This document shows, piece after piece, positions 27,359-37,402 of a stretch of 64,000 nucleotides of DNA. Position numbers and translations under genes: made by a program. Position 1 is the stretch's first letter. Every line of letters begins with the position of its first letter. The notes under the pieces are model-generated. The model made no database searches. It had not been told where the DNA came from and saw only the letters and a program-made list of their open reading frames with translations. The DNA is from Lysinibacillus parviboronicapiens (GTDB lineage Bacteria; Bacillota; Bacilli; Bacillales_A; Planococcaceae): positions 59,276 to 123,275 of the forward strand of contig NZ_PYWI01000013.1 in NCBI RefSeq assembly GCF_003049575.1. The letters run 5' to 3'.

Positions 27359-27650
27359 AAAAAAAGCCCTCGCCTCCTTGCAAAATTGCAAGGGACGAGA
27401 GCTGTATAAGCTTCCGCGGTTCCACCCTAGTTGACGCAATAACTACATGCGCCCTCCTCATAATCGGATAACGGCCGATTCCGTTTTTCCCTACTAAGTA
27501 TCCCTTTTCAGAAAAAAGCCTCTCAAGTGTTGTTCACGCTATACATTTTTGTAGGAAAGATTGCAGCCTAGGTCTTTCCCTCTCTTCTCCAATAGAGGTA
27601 TACGCTACTCGCTTGGTCATAAGCGGTTAATCATTTTTTGATTACCCTTT
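27359..27650 (-). promoter_or_regulatory. T-box riboswitch of hisS-aspS
   Basis: The leader has a GAGTA-containing stem I, the T-box bulge AGGGTGGAACCGCGG (minus strand, 27414-27428) and a terminator whose arms are CTCGTCCCTTGCAA and TTGCAAGGAGGCGAG with seven T residues (27359-27402). Uncharged tRNA should pair with both the specifier and the T-box and permit read-through. The specifier loop reads GTGAACAACACTTGAGAG (about 27520-27537): CAC (His) at 27529-27527 and AAC (Asn) overlap in it. Aligned with the Trp leader at 47.2 kb, AAC is the better-placed triplet. Confidence 0.92.
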
Positions 27651-27679
27651 ATGTTAGTCACAACAACAGCTAATGTCAA
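27651..27679 (-). promoter_or_regulatory. Promoter of the hisS-aspS leader
   Basis: Minus strand TTGACA (27674-27679) and TAACAT (27651-27656) with 17-bp spacing, just upstream of T-box stem I. Confidence 0.8.
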
Positions 27680-27792
27680 CTATTTTCGTATTTTTCATGC
27701 AACAGTTGTCAAATTATCGAATTCCATTACCTTTTTCCCACGAACAAATCAATAAAATCATGATAAAATAGCACAAGAATAGGAGGAATCTG

Positions 27793-29355
27793 ATGACGAC
27801 AAAACTTTTACATTTAACCATCATCTTCGTACTATTATTAACGATTACGATTCCAAGTATACACGATGATCAAAATGCTCTTGCCGACACTAGTGATTTA
27901 AAAGTAACGGGAACAATCCTACATATGCGCGAGGGACCAGGACTTTCTTATCCGATCATTACGACATTAGAAGAAGGCGACTCGCTAACCTCTATTGGTC
28001 GTGAGGGTGATTGGATTCAAGTAAAAACTGGTGAATATGAAGGTTGGGTTGCCTCATGGCTGACGGCTTCCACAAACGCCGAACAAGCCATTGCAAAAAC
28101 AGTTATCTCACAGGTTGATCGTCTGAATATACGTACAGAGCCAGATATTTCTTCAGCAGTTCTTGGTCAACTTTCCACGGGTAATCAGGCAATTCTCATA
28201 AAAGAAAGCGGTGAGTGGGCAAAAATTAATTGGAATGGACTAGTCGGTTGGGTTTCTTCAAGCTATGTTACGATTAACGAAACAACAGAAAAAACATCCG
28301 ATGAAAAAGTAGTCGAAGTATCTACTTCAAAGGACAGCAAAGGTACGACCTTTACCGTTCTAGTTGATTCACTAAACATCCGTAAAAAGCCAGATTTAAC
28401 AGCTAAAAAAATAGGAACTGTGAGCAAAGGACAAACCTTTAAAGTACTTACGCAAGAACATAACTGGGTACAGATTCAATACAATGACAAAAAGACAGGG
28501 TGGGTATATAGCTTCTACGGTACGTTTTCAAATGCAGTGAAGGCAACCTCTAAAACTTCGTCTGTAAAAGAACTAGAAGCTGTCACAATTATTTATAACG
28601 GGACAAACCTACGAACAGACGCAACAACGGCAGCAGAGGTGGTTGAACGTGTAGATGCGGGTGAATCTTTTCAAATTGTCGGCACTAAAGATGATTTTTA
28701 TGAAATTCAATTAGACGACAAAACCGCCTTTGTCGCAAATTGGGTCGTTTCAACTTCCAAAAATAAATCGTTAGCGAACGAAGAAAAAGCGGAACCACGA
28801 AAGAAAGGAACACTAAATGGCCTTACTATCGTCGTCGATGCTGGCCATGGTGGTAATGATCATGGTACGACAGGACAACGCGGGACCGATGAAAAAAACA
28901 TCACCTTAAAAACAGCATCTTTATTAGAATCAAAGTTAAGTGCCGCCGGAGCAAACGTCGTCATGACACGAGAATCAGACGAATATGTTGCGTTGCGTAA
29001 ACGAGTGTCAATTGGCCATCAATATGAGGCAGATGCATTTATTAGCCTGCACTATGATGCCACTGATAATAGTTCAATTTCCGGCTTTACTACTTATTAT
29101 TTGAACGGCAATCAGAAAGGACTTGCAGAATCTATACATAGTGGACTTGCAAGTAAAATTGATTTAAAAGATCGTGGTACACAGCAAGGCAATTACTTAG
29201 TGCTACGAGAAAACCGTCAAAAAGCAGTATTAATTGAGCTTGGATTTTTAAGTAATGTCAGTGAGGAACGTGTTATTACAACAGAAAAATTCCGTGAACA
29301 AGCAACACTCGGCATCTATCAAGGCATTCTTGATTACTTTGAGGTAAACGAATAA
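27793..29355 (+). CDS. Secreted N-acetylmuramoyl-L-alanine amidase with four SH3b domains
   Basis: A 520-aa peptidoglycan hydrolase (YrvJ-like). A signal peptide (residues about 1-31) is followed by four SH3b cell-wall-binding repeats, each with an LNIR or LRT strand and a GW(V/I) end (about 36-92, 108-160, 185-245, 265-320), then an Amidase_3 catalytic domain from about 343: VVDAGHGGNDHG (zinc His), EKNITLKTA, VVMTRESDEYV, DAFISLHYDA (second zinc His) and catalytic Glu in VLIELGFLSN. It cleaves the lactyl-amide bond to the stem peptide. It is divergent from hisS, single-gene, with its own terminator. Confidence 0.95.
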   Translation: MTTKLLHLTIIFVLLLTITIPSIHDDQNALADTSDLKVTGTILHMREGPGLSYPIITTLEEGDSLTSIGREGDWIQVKTGEYEGWVASWLTASTNAEQAIAKTVISQVDRLNIRTEPDISSAVLGQLSTGNQAILIKESGEWAKINWNGLVGWVSSSYVTINETTEKTSDEKVVEVSTSKDSKGTTFTVLVDSLNIRKKPDLTAKKIGTVSKGQTFKVLTQEHNWVQIQYNDKKTGWVYSFYGTFSNAVKATSKTSSVKELEAVTIIYNGTNLRTDATTAAEVVERVDAGESFQIVGTKDDFYEIQLDDKTAFVANWVVSTSKNKSLANEEKAEPRKKGTLNGLTIVVDAGHGGNDHGTTGQRGTDEKNITLKTASLLESKLSAAGANVVMTRESDEYVALRKRVSIGHQYEADAFISLHYDATDNSSISGFTTYYLNGNQKGLAESIHSGLASKIDLKDRGTQQGNYLVLRENRQKAVLIELGFLSNVSEERVITTEKFREQATLGIYQGILDYFEVNE

Positions 29356-29397
29356 AAATAAGCACAGCCATGTTGCAGTGGCGTGCTTATTTTTTAT
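29353..29397. terminator. Shared terminator, amidase and Mn-catalase genes
   Basis: AAATAAGCAC pairs with GTGCTTATTT-like bases (TGCTTATTTTTT) around an inner CCA/TGG pairing, with T-runs on both sides. It serves two convergent genes. Confidence 0.8.
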
Positions 29398-30287
29398 ATA
29401 TTCTCCATTAAACGCTTAGCAATTTTTTGAAACTCCTCCGGCCCAATGCCTGGTGCAAATTCTTCTGGCATCTCGTCTAAATTTGGAATATCATAGCCCT
29501 TTGGTGAGCCTTCCTGTACATATAAACGTTGACCAGATGTAGGATTTGTTCCTTTCCATATTCGATCAATATCTTTATAATCCCCGACATTATTCCAGGT
29601 AAACAGAACATTGCCATAGCCCATATCCTCGTATTTACGCGCGTGATCGAAAACACGATTATCAAGATTAGGAATTGGAATCAACTTCGAGACATCCACA
29701 CCTGTAGCCATTTCAAGCGCCCTCGCATAAGCGAGGACATGTGTACCACCACGAACAAGTAAATAACCAATCATTTCTCTTGCTGTGGGATGATTGGTCA
29801 TTTCATACACACGCATTTTATGGGTTCTCGCACCACATTCCAAAAAGAAATTATGCAATAAATCTAACACTAAATTACCACTTGTAAAAACATTCAACCC
29901 TGTCCATGGCATCCCCATAGAATCAACAGCAAGTGATGTTTGTGCAGAGGCAATAAATGCTGCGGTTGAGCGCATATCCTTGCCGTTTTGCAATGGTGTT
30001 AGATCAGGTAGTGCGGTAAATGAAGAACCTTTGTTCAACAAGTTTATCGTATTCGCCACCAGCTCGACATGGCCAAATTCCTCAGCGGTAATACTTGCCA
30101 CCAAATCGTAAAAAGGTTTTAATTTCTTTTTCCCACGAAAATTAAAAGATTGATACATATAGTTATTTAATGTCGACATTTCTCCAAATTTCCCACCCAG
30201 CAGCTCTTGTACTGCACTCGCTGCATTCGCATCACCATATTCGACCTCAGGTAAATCAATTAGCAATTTATTTACACGTTGAAACAA
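29394..30287 (-). CDS. Manganese catalase family protein
   Basis: A 297-aa non-haem di-manganese catalase. The ferritin-like bundle carries ligands in LGGKFGEMSTLNNYMYQSF, ITAEEFGHVELV, LHNFFLECGARTHKMRVYEM and VRGGTHVLAYARAL (Glu/His pattern). The C-terminal arm, YVQEGSPKGYDIPNLDEMPEEFAPG, is typical of spore and general-stress members such as CotJC and YdbD. It breaks down hydrogen peroxide. The start is TTG, with GGAGG 7 bp upstream. It follows a DUF2642 gene. Confidence 0.93.
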   Translation of the reverse strand: MFQRVNKLLIDLPEVEYGDANAASAVQELLGGKFGEMSTLNNYMYQSFNFRGKKKLKPFYDLVASITAEEFGHVELVANTINLLNKGSSFTALPDLTPLQNGKDMRSTAAFIASAQTSLAVDSMGMPWTGLNVFTSGNLVLDLLHNFFLECGARTHKMRVYEMTNHPTAREMIGYLLVRGGTHVLAYARALEMATGVDVSKLIPIPNLDNRVFDHARKYEDMGYGNVLFTWNNVGDYKDIDRIWKGTNPTSGQRLYVQEGSPKGYDIPNLDEMPEEFAPGIGPEEFQKIAKRLMENI

Positions 30288-30301
30288 AAAAGCACCTCCA
30301 T

Positions 30302-30316
30302 TTCACATTATGTGAA
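30302..30316. promoter_or_regulatory. 15-bp palindrome before Mn-catalase
   Basis: TTCACATTATGTGAA is symmetric about its central T and lies just upstream of the catalase ribosome site, between two genes read in the same direction. It could be a repressor site or a small RNA hairpin. Confidence 0.45.
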
Positions 30317-30335
30317 CATGAAGGCCCTTATGAAA

Positions 30336-30551
30336 TTATTTTCTTCTCGTTGCCAATGTCACCCACACAATCTCTTCCATACGAATAAAGAAAGGTGTAC
30401 GACAAACCTCAACAACGATATGATCAGGTAAAACAGAGGTTAAAATACCTTGCTGAATATTTTTCACCGTTTGAACAACAATTGCTTGGCCAATCATCAT
30501 TCTTATTGTTTCATATAAATATGGATTCGATATGCTACCTATCTGCGACAT
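30336..30551 (-). CDS. DUF2642 (YuzF-like) small protein
   Basis: A 71-aa protein (MSQIGSISNPYLYETIRMMIG...) with the beta-rich pattern of DUF2642: a stretch like GQAIVVQTVKNIQQGILTSV then DHIVVEV and a final IRMEEIVWV. Related short proteins accompany spore-coat or stress genes in bacilli. Start at 30551 is preferred because GGAAGGAAG precedes it; the ATG at 30584 lacks a ribosome site. It is upstream of Mn-catalase by 48 bp and likely co-transcribed. Confidence 0.7.
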   Translation of the reverse strand: MSQIGSISNPYLYETIRMMIGQAIVVQTVKNIQQGILTSVLPDHIVVEVCRTPFFIRMEEIVWVTLATRRK

Positions 30552-30622
30552 TTTATATGCACTTCCTTCCAACAAACTAACCATTCTTTATAGTGTATGA
30601 AGGAATGACAGGAAATGTACCT

Positions 30623-31063
30623 TTATTTTGACTCTAACAGTATTGTTACAGGCCCATCATTCGTAAAAGCAACATCCATCATGGCCCCAAAAATACCTGT
30701 TTCAACCTGTAACCCATGTTCGCGCAAAGTATCGTTAAAGGCCACCCATAATGGTTGTGCTATTTCTGGTCTCGCTGCACCTGTAAAGCTCGGTCGATTT
30801 CCTTTTTTTGTATCTCCATACAATGTAAATTGTGAGACGGATAGTATTGCCCCTCCATGCTCTAAAATGGAATGATTCATTTTTCCTTCAGCATCTTCCC
30901 ATAAGCGCAGATTAGCGATTTTTTTGGCTAAATAGGCTACATCCTCTGTTGTGTCCTCATGTGTAATACCTACAAGAAGAACATAACCACTATCGATAGC
31001 GCCTGTTACTTTTCCGTCAACAGTAACAGATGCCGCTTTACTACGTTGTAATACCACTTTCAT
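30623..31063 (-). CDS. dtd: D-aminoacyl-tRNA deacylase
   Basis: A 146-aa enzyme that frees tRNA from D-amino acids and mischarged glycine. The two family motifs are present: [17 protein letters not shown] (residues about 78-94) and a C-terminal GPVTILLES (NxGPVT loop). It follows rel, the normal order in Bacillales. Confidence 0.96.
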   Translation of the reverse strand: MKVVLQRSKAASVTVDGKVTGAIDSGYVLLVGITHEDTTEDVAYLAKKIANLRLWEDAEGKMNHSILEHGGAILSVSQFTLYGDTKKGNRPSFTGAARPEIAQPLWVAFNDTLREHGLQVETGIFGAMMDVAFTNDGPVTILLESK

Positions 31064-31220
31064 TTTTTAAAACCTCTATTCTATCAAAATCCGTACCCGC
31101 CACTATTTTGTCTGTATATAACAGCACAGTGTTCTAGCACGAAACTTTCGCCCATCAACACCTGTGGTAGCTTTTATGCAAGACTTACTAGCCCATAGCG
31201 CATAGTTTTTTCGAATACTA

Positions 31221-33416
31221 TTAATTGATGACACGTTGCACAGAATAAATATCAGGCGTTTGTTTAATACGTTCTACAACTTTATGCAAATGTGAAATAT
31301 TTGATATTGAAATTGTTAAATGAATCGTCGCAATTTTATCGCGATCTGCACGACCACTCACTGCTAAAATATTTGTTTTTGTTTCACTGACAATATGCAT
31401 AACTTCGTTTAGAATGCCCGGACGATCAAATGCAGATACCTCTATATCGACAGGATACTCTTTTTTCTCGGGCGTAAGACCATGCTCCCATTCAACCTCG
31501 ATTAAACGCTCTTGCTCATCTTCCACTTGGATATTCGGACAGTCTGCACGGTGTACAGAGACACCTCTACCTTTGGTAATAAAGCCGACAATATCATCCC
31601 CTGGAACTGGCGTACAGCAGCGGGATAAGCGAATAAGCATATTATCGATACCTTTTACGATAACGCCTGACTCCGTACGTTTTTGTGGAATTGGATTTTT
31701 CATTTTTTGCTCAATTTTTTCTAGAGCTTCTTCCTGTTCACGCTCTTTACGGCGTTTTTCTGCCAAACGATTGACCACTTGTTGTGCAGTAATACCATTT
31801 ACACCAACAGCTGCGAATAAATCATCTTCATTTGTGTAGTTAAATTTATCGAAAACACGTTTAAAGTTTTCTGCTGACATTGTTTCTTTTATGTCAAAGT
31901 CTTGTGCACGAATTTCCTTTTCAATCATCTCTTTACCTTTGATGATGTTTTCTTCACGAAGATGGCGCTTGAAAAATTGCTTAATTTTATTCTTTGCTTG
32001 TGAGGATTGCGCAATTTTTAGCCAATCACGGCTTGGACCAAACGATTGTTTCGATGTTAAAATTTCGATAATGTCACCTGTTTTTAGTGGTGTATCGAGC
32101 GGGACCATTTTACCATTAATTTTCGCACCAATTGTACGATTTCCGACCTCTGAATGCACACGGTATGCGAAGTCGATAGGTACTGAACCGGCCGGTAATT
32201 CAATGACATCCCCTTCAGGCGTAAAAACATACACCATATCTGAGAATAAATCGAATTTTAAAGATTCCATAAATTCCTCTGCATTGGAAGACTCATTTTG
32301 GAATTCTAAAATTTCTCGGAACCATGTTAATTTTTGATCGACATTTTGTTTTTCGTTATCAATATTTTTACCTTCTTTGTACGCCCAATGCGCTGCAATC
32401 CCATACTCCGCAATTTTATGCATTTCCTTAGTACGAATTTGTACTTCTAGCGGGTCACCATAAGGACCAATGACCGTCGTATGCAGAGATTGATATAAGT
32501 TTTGCTTTGGCATCGCTATATAGTCTTTAAAGCGTCCAGGCATCGGCTTCCAAAGCGTATGGACAATCCCTAGCACGGCATAGCAATCTTTAATGCTATC
32601 AACGAGTACGCGTATAGCTAATAAATCATAAATCTCGTTAAATTGCTTTTTTTGCAACACCATTTTACGATAAATGCTGTAAATATGTTTGGGACGACCA
32701 TAAACATCAGCATCAATTTCAACATCTGTCAGCTGAGACTTCATTTCACTCATGACATTGTCTAAATACGCCTCACGTTCATCTCTTTTCTTCTTCATTA
32801 GACTCACGATACGATAATATTGCTGCGGGTTTAAATAGCGAAGTGCTGTATCTTCAAGCTCCCATTTTACAGTTGATATACCCAGACGGTGCGCAAGAGG
32901 TGCAAATATTTCGAGCGTCTCTTTGGAAATTCGGCGTTGCTTTTCAGCAGGCAAATGTTTTAACGTGCGCATATTATGCAGACGATCTGCGAGCTTAATT
33001 AAGATGACGCGAATATCCTGTGCCATCGCAACAAACATTTTTCGATGATTTTCTGCCTGTTGTGCTTCTTTCGATAAATATTTGATTTTCCCTAGCTTCG
33101 TCACACCATCAACGAGCATAGCCACTTCTTCACCAAATTCACGGACCAAATCATCTCGCGTAACTTCTGTATCTTCGACAACATCGTGTAAAAAACCAGC
33201 TGCTACTGTTTCAGGATCCATTTGTAATTCTGCTAAAATACCGGCCACTTGCACTGGGTGAATAATATACGGTTCACCAGAGCTACGGAATTGCTCAATA
33301 TGTGCATCTCGTGCCAATTCATATGCTTTTTTCACGAATGCGACATTTTCGTCATTCATGTAGGATTTGACTAAATCAAAAACGTCTACAGGAGTCAAAA
33401 TTTGCTCTTTCGCCAT
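31221..33416 (-). CDS. relA: Bifunctional (p)ppGpp synthetase/hydrolase Rel
   Basis: A 731-aa long RSH protein. Order: HD hydrolase ([33 protein letters not shown]), synthetase ([52 protein letters not shown]), TGS ([17 protein letters not shown]), zinc-finger/CC region ([18 protein letters not shown]) and ACT ([17 protein letters not shown]). It makes and breaks the alarmone in amino-acid starvation on the ribosome. Both active sites look intact. Ribosome site AAGGTGG precedes the ATG. It heads rel-dtd-DUF2642-catalase. Confidence 0.98.
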   Translation of the reverse strand: MAKEQILTPVDVFDLVKSYMNDENVAFVKKAYELARDAHIEQFRSSGEPYIIHPVQVAGILAELQMDPETVAAGFLHDVVEDTEVTRDDLVREFGEEVAMLVDGVTKLGKIKYLSKEAQQAENHRKMFVAMAQDIRVILIKLADRLHNMRTLKHLPAEKQRRISKETLEIFAPLAHRLGISTVKWELEDTALRYLNPQQYYRIVSLMKKKRDEREAYLDNVMSEMKSQLTDVEIDADVYGRPKHIYSIYRKMVLQKKQFNEIYDLLAIRVLVDSIKDCYAVLGIVHTLWKPMPGRFKDYIAMPKQNLYQSLHTTVIGPYGDPLEVQIRTKEMHKIAEYGIAAHWAYKEGKNIDNEKQNVDQKLTWFREILEFQNESSNAEEFMESLKFDLFSDMVYVFTPEGDVIELPAGSVPIDFAYRVHSEVGNRTIGAKINGKMVPLDTPLKTGDIIEILTSKQSFGPSRDWLKIAQSSQAKNKIKQFFKRHLREENIIKGKEMIEKEIRAQDFDIKETMSAENFKRVFDKFNYTNEDDLFAAVGVNGITAQQVVNRLAEKRRKEREQEEALEKIEQKMKNPIPQKRTESGVIVKGIDNMLIRLSRCCTPVPGDDIVGFITKGRGVSVHRADCPNIQVEDEQERLIEVEWEHGLTPEKKEYPVDIEVSAFDRPGILNEVMHIVSETKTNILAVSGRADRDKIATIHLTISISNISHLHKVVERIKQTPDIYSVQRVIN

Positions 33417-33568
33417 AATATGTCCACCTTGCCCGTCAAATTTTTCAGATTAGATATAAATTTAATTGTATAAAAAATAGAGGTCGATTGTAAAGGGACT
33501 GTGTCATTTAGTTTAGTTAATCTCGTGAACAGCTTACAACATTGTAATATTTATCCATTAATATAACC

Positions 33569-33613
33569 AAAAAGACCCTCCGTTTCGCTGGTAAGCTTCA
33601 CAGAGAGTCTTAA
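33569..33613 (-). terminator. Terminator of psuK-psuG
   Basis: On the minus strand AAGACTCTCTGT pairs fully (with G-U pairs) with ACGGAGGGTCTT and five T residues follow, about 10 bp beyond the psuG stop. Confidence 0.75.
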
Positions 33614-33623
33614 AAAAAGATGA

Positions 33624-34538
33624 TTATTTTGCTTTATTATAGGCTACAGCAATTTTCGAACCGATTACTGCATTGTTTTTCACTAATGCAATGTTCGCAT
33701 CAAGGCTCTTACCTTCTGTCAGTTCTTTCACTTTACCAAGTAAGAATGGTGTTACGTTTTTACCTTGAATACCATTTTCCTCAGCTTCATGTAGCGCTTT
33801 TTCAATGATATTAGTGATGAATTCGTGCTCTAGTGCTTCAGCTTCTGGTATCGGATTTGCAATAACCGCTCCGCCTCGTAATCCTAATTGCCATTTTGCA
33901 CGAAGCATCGCTGCAACTTCTTCAGGTGTATCGGCTTTGAAGTTTACATCAAAACCACTTTGTCGTGTATAGAATGCTGGAAGTTCATCCGTACCATATC
34001 CAACTACTGGTACACCTTTTGTTTCAAGATATTCAAGCGTTAAGCCAATATCTAAAATGGACTTCGCACCGGCACAAATTACCGCTACATTTGTTTGTGA
34101 TAATTCTTCTAAGTCTGCTGAAACGTCCATCGTTGTTTCTGCACCACGGTGTACACCGCCAATACCACCTGTAACAAAGATTTCAATGCCTGCAAGCTCT
34201 GCACAAATCATCGTTGCGGCAACCGTTGTCGCGCCTAATTTTTTAGTTGCTAATAAATAGGCTAAGTCACGGCGTGAAGCTTTTGCCACACCTTGTGCAT
34301 TGCCAAACATTTCAAGTTCTTCTTCTGATAATCCAATTTTAATTTTACCATCAATTAATGCAATAGTAGCTGGTACTGCACCGTTGTCGCGAATAATTTG
34401 TTCCACTTCACGCGCTGTTTGTACGTTTTGTGGATATGGCATACCATGCGAAATAATTGTTGATTCTAAAGCAATAATTGGTAGACCTTTCTCTTGACCC
34501 GCTTTTACTTCTTCTGATAATACGATGAATTCTTTCAT
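33624..34538 (-). CDS. psuG: Pseudouridine-5'-phosphate glycosidase
   Basis: A 304-aa enzyme that splits pseudouridine-5'-phosphate into uracil and ribose-5-phosphate. Motifs: [20 protein letters not shown] at the N-terminus, [36 protein letters not shown] block ([17 protein letters not shown]), [11 protein letters not shown] and [10 protein letters not shown] near the C-terminus. Start at 34538 has GGAGG 9 bp upstream; the ATG at 34559 lies inside the psuK end. It follows psuK by 4 bp. Confidence 0.96.
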   Translation of the reverse strand: MKEFIVLSEEVKAGQEKGLPIIALESTIISHGMPYPQNVQTAREVEQIIRDNGAVPATIALIDGKIKIGLSEEELEMFGNAQGVAKASRRDLAYLLATKKLGATTVAATMICAELAGIEIFVTGGIGGVHRGAETTMDVSADLEELSQTNVAVICAGAKSILDIGLTLEYLETKGVPVVGYGTDELPAFYTRQSGFDVNFKADTPEEVAAMLRAKWQLGLRGGAVIANPIPEAEALEHEFITNIIEKALHEAEENGIQGKNVTPFLLGKVKELTEGKSLDANIALVKNNAVIGSKIAVAYNKAK

Positions 34539-34542
34539 GATG

Positions 34543-35634
34543 TTATTCCTCCATTTCATTTTTCAACGATTCTTCTGATAATTCAGGTCTTACTGTGTAC
34601 GGAGACGCCAATGTTTTTTTGGCGTTTGTTAAGCCCGCATCTATACATGTTGCAAAGGGTTGTCCCCGTAACCAACTATGAATAACCGCACTAACAAAGG
34701 CATCTCCAGCGCCAGTAACATCTTCAATTTTTTCTATCGCTTTAGCCATAAAATGACTTGCTGTAATTGTAGTTGATGCTGCATAAACGCCTTTTCCGCC
34801 TGCTGTAATAATCACATGTTCAGCTCCTAGTAACAGAAGCTTCTGTAACGCTTTTTCATAATGTGCCGCATTGTCAATCGTATGACCGACAATCGTTTCT
34901 GCCTCGTCTGTGTTACAAATAAACCATGTGACTCCTTGCAAAGTATCCGGAAGTCGGTTCATTTTTGGTGAAGATACTGGCACAATTACTAGTGGAATTT
35001 CACGAGCAATCGCTACTTGTTGAATGTAGGCAACTGTTTCTTTCGGACAGTTTAAGTCCAGTATAAAGCAGCCCGCATTCATTAGCATTGCCTCGTATTG
35101 CTTTAACAAACTTGGCAACAATAAGTCATAGACTTCCATATTGGCAACGGCTAAAGCAAGTTCGCCCTGTTCGTCCATAATGGCGGTATACGAACCCGTG
35201 GCAGCATCAGGTAGCTGTTCAACATAGCGTAAATTCATAAATGGTTCTGAAGCTTCCTGAATCACCAGCCAGTCGGCATCCTTTCCTGCTGTTGTCAGTA
35301 ATGTAACCTCATGGTTTAGACGGCCTAAGTTTTCAGCAATATTTCGACCCACACCACCTACACTAAATGAAGAGCTGGCAGGATTTGATGTTCCGAGCTG
35401 CACAGTTCCCTTGACATGAAATTTACGGTCGAGATTTGCGCCACCAATACAAATAATTTCATTTTCCTCAGGTAAAATATAGGCACGACCTACAATTTTG
35501 CCTTGCTTTGTTAAGCTCGACACTAAATTTGCAAGCACTGGTCGAGACAAGTTCATTTTATCTGCCATCTCTTGCTGAGACATAAACGGATTTTGGCGTA
35601 TTAATGCAAGTACCGCCTGTTCTCTTTCGTTCAT
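34543..35634 (-). CDS. psuK: Pseudouridine kinase fused to an N-terminal HTH
   Basis: A 363-aa PfkB-family sugar kinase (about residues 58-350) preceded by a winged helix ([38 protein letters not shown] in outline, residues 1-55). Kinase motifs are [28 protein letters not shown] and the anion-hole/catalytic base [16 protein letters not shown]. It phosphorylates pseudouridine for PsuG. The DNA-binding part suggests self-control of the operon; a palindrome overlaps its promoter. Ribosome site AAAGGTG precedes the ATG. Confidence 0.92.
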   Translation of the reverse strand: MNEREQAVLALIRQNPFMSQQEMADKMNLSRPVLANLVSSLTKQGKIVGRAYILPEENEIICIGGANLDRKFHVKGTVQLGTSNPASSSFSVGGVGRNIAENLGRLNHEVTLLTTAGKDADWLVIQEASEPFMNLRYVEQLPDAATGSYTAIMDEQGELALAVANMEVYDLLLPSLLKQYEAMLMNAGCFILDLNCPKETVAYIQQVAIAREIPLVIVPVSSPKMNRLPDTLQGVTWFICNTDEAETIVGHTIDNAAHYEKALQKLLLLGAEHVIITAGGKGVYAASTTITASHFMAKAIEKIEDVTGAGDAFVSAVIHSWLRGQPFATCIDAGLTNAKKTLASPYTVRPELSEESLKNEMEE

Positions 35635-35656
35635 AGCATCACCTTTTATTATATTT

Positions 35657-35691
35657 GTTTATATTATAAACTTTTGTTCGAATTAAGTCAA
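35657..35691 (-). promoter_or_regulatory. psuKG promoter with overlapping palindrome
   Basis: Minus strand TTGACT (35686-35691), 17-bp spacer, TATAAT (35663-35668). The 15-bp palindrome GTTTATATTATAAAC (35657-35671) covers the -10 box, the position expected for a repressor such as the HTH part of PsuK. Confidence 0.8.
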
Positions 35692-35720
35692 AAGATTTCC
35701 GAAAATATAGTGATTCATCG

Positions 35721-35765
35721 AAAAAAACAGCCACAATGCTCGTTTTCGAGATTAAGGCTGTTTTA
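35721..35765 (-). terminator. Terminator of the MFS gene
   Basis: AAAACAGCC pairs with GGCTGTTTT around an inner CTCG/CGAG pairing; seven T residues follow on the minus strand. Confidence 0.8.
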
Positions 35766-35851
35766 GTATGAGCTGATTTCATTCGGAAAAAAATTTGCTA
35801 ACTCTATAATCACGGATATAACTTGCAGTGTTCAACATTATAACTTCATTA

Positions 35852-37108
35852 TTAAAGAGTTACTGTATTTGGTTGTTGCTTCTTAACTATTATTACAAAT
35901 AGGCTCGCTAAGACACAGAAAACGCCAGCTAAGAAAAATGCCCATGTGTAAGAATCGAAATATTTATAGATGAGACCGCCACCGTATGCAGCCACCGCCG
36001 CACCAGCCTGATGAGATGCAAAAATCCAGCCGTAAATTATTCCACTTTTAGTAGTACCAAAAATTTGCCTTGAAATACTGATTGTTGGTGGCACAGTTGC
36101 AATCCAATCTAATCCATAAAAAACTGTAAAAATAACGAGCAAGGTAAATGAACCTTGGACTAATGCATACGGTAATATAACGAGGGAAGCTCCTCTTAAT
36201 AGATAATACCAAAATAGTAACCAACGATTATCAAAACGATCAGACAGCCACCCAGATAATGTAGTCCCAACAAGATTAAAGATTCCCATAAATAAAAGAA
36301 ACGAAGCAGCTGTCACTAAAGGAACTCCGAAACTAATACAGTAGGAAACAAAATGAGTACCAATTAAACCACTAGTTGAAAGCCCGCAAATAAAGAAGCT
36401 ACCGGCCAATAACCAAAATTCTTTCACTTTCACAGCGTGAAAAAGACCCTTGAACGCAATAATAATCGGATTATTCTTTGGCTCTACATCGTTAACTTCT
36501 AATTCTTTATCACGCCCATAAGGAAGAATGCCAACATCCTTTGGTTTGTTTTTCATAAATAATAATATAATGATAAACATGACGGAACTTAGAACCATGA
36601 TTAACCCAATCGCCCATCGCCATGAGTAATTATCTATAATCATCGCCAATATAGGTAGTAGAATTAATTGACCTGTTGCTGTACTTGCAGTTAATATACC
36701 TACGGCAAGACCTCTTCTTTTTTCAAACCAATTGTTTGCTACATAAGGACTCAAGACCGTTAAAAAAAGACTTGCACCGAGACCGATAATAAAGCCCCAA
36801 ATGATGGTTAACTGCCAAGCCTGATTCATGATAAGAGTTAGCGCAATACCTAATATTAATGTCGCCATCGCTGCTAACATCATTTTCTTTAAGCCAATTA
36901 CTTCAAGTAATGCCGCCATAAACGGACCTGATATCCCATATAAAAAAAGACTGATTGCAAAAGCCATGGCAATCATTGAGCGATCCCAACCAAATTCATT
37001 TTCGAATGGGCCTATAAATACGCCTGATGATGACAATGTGATGCCCGCTACAATAATTGAGAAAAATGTAATAACAAGGACAAACCAACTATAATGTATA
37101 CGCTTCAT
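35852..37108 (-). CDS. MFS transporter (monocarboxylate/oxalate-formate type)
   Basis: A 418-aa major facilitator with twelve predicted spans. The opening HYSWFVLVITFFSIIVAGITLSS and GPFENEFGWDRSMI, then FEKRRGLAVGIL between helices 4 and 5, resemble the monocarboxylate and oxalate-formate antiporter branch. Substrate is unknown. Start at 37108 (MKRIHYSW) has AGGTGG upstream; a longer frame to 37249 runs through palindromic operator DNA and is unlikely. It is divergent from a MarR gene that probably controls it. Confidence 0.87.
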   Translation of the reverse strand: MKRIHYSWFVLVITFFSIIVAGITLSSSGVFIGPFENEFGWDRSMIAMAFAISLFLYGISGPFMAALLEVIGLKKMMLAAMATLILGIALTLIMNQAWQLTIIWGFIIGLGASLFLTVLSPYVANNWFEKRRGLAVGILTASTATGQLILLPILAMIIDNYSWRWAIGLIMVLSSVMFIIILLFMKNKPKDVGILPYGRDKELEVNDVEPKNNPIIIAFKGLFHAVKVKEFWLLAGSFFICGLSTSGLIGTHFVSYCISFGVPLVTAASFLLFMGIFNLVGTTLSGWLSDRFDNRWLLFWYYLLRGASLVILPYALVQGSFTLLVIFTVFYGLDWIATVPPTISISRQIFGTTKSGIIYGWIFASHQAGAAVAAYGGGLIYKYFDSYTWAFFLAGVFCVLASLFVIIVKKQQPNTVTL

Positions 37109-37200
37109 AACACCACCTACATTTCTCCAGAGTATAAAATTAACTTGCTGTCCTAGCTTCATTTCGTACTGTAAAAATAACCTCCTTCCAGCTAACATCG

Positions 37201-37224
37201 ATATACATGTATATACATGTATAT
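37201..37224. promoter_or_regulatory. Tandem palindromes upstream of the MFS gene
   Basis: Two overlapping copies of ATATACATGTATAT fill this stretch, each an exact palindrome. This is the size and AT-rich kind of site used by MarR dimers. Confidence 0.7.
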
Positions 37225-37259
37225 GTGTAAAAAAATAAAGAAAATCCATTTCTTTAAAA

Positions 37260-37277
37260 TATATGTATCTACATATA
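37260..37277. promoter_or_regulatory. Third palindrome in the MFS-marR gap
   Basis: TATATGTA and TACATATA flank a 2-bp spacer. The shared TACAT/ATGTA core with the tandem site suggests one regulator binds all of them. Confidence 0.65.
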
Positions 37278-37402
37278 TAATGATAGTAATAGCGTTTTCA
37301 ACTGTCAAGAAGCTAATTTCACTTTTATTAATTATTTCAATTATCATGATAAACTAAAATCAAGCTTACCTTAACTTGAAATAACTTAAAAGGAGTTTTT
37401 TT

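Noticed and set aside
31414..32337. Two frames of about 140-150 codons opposite rel
   Set aside because: Antisense shadows of rel; no independent signals.
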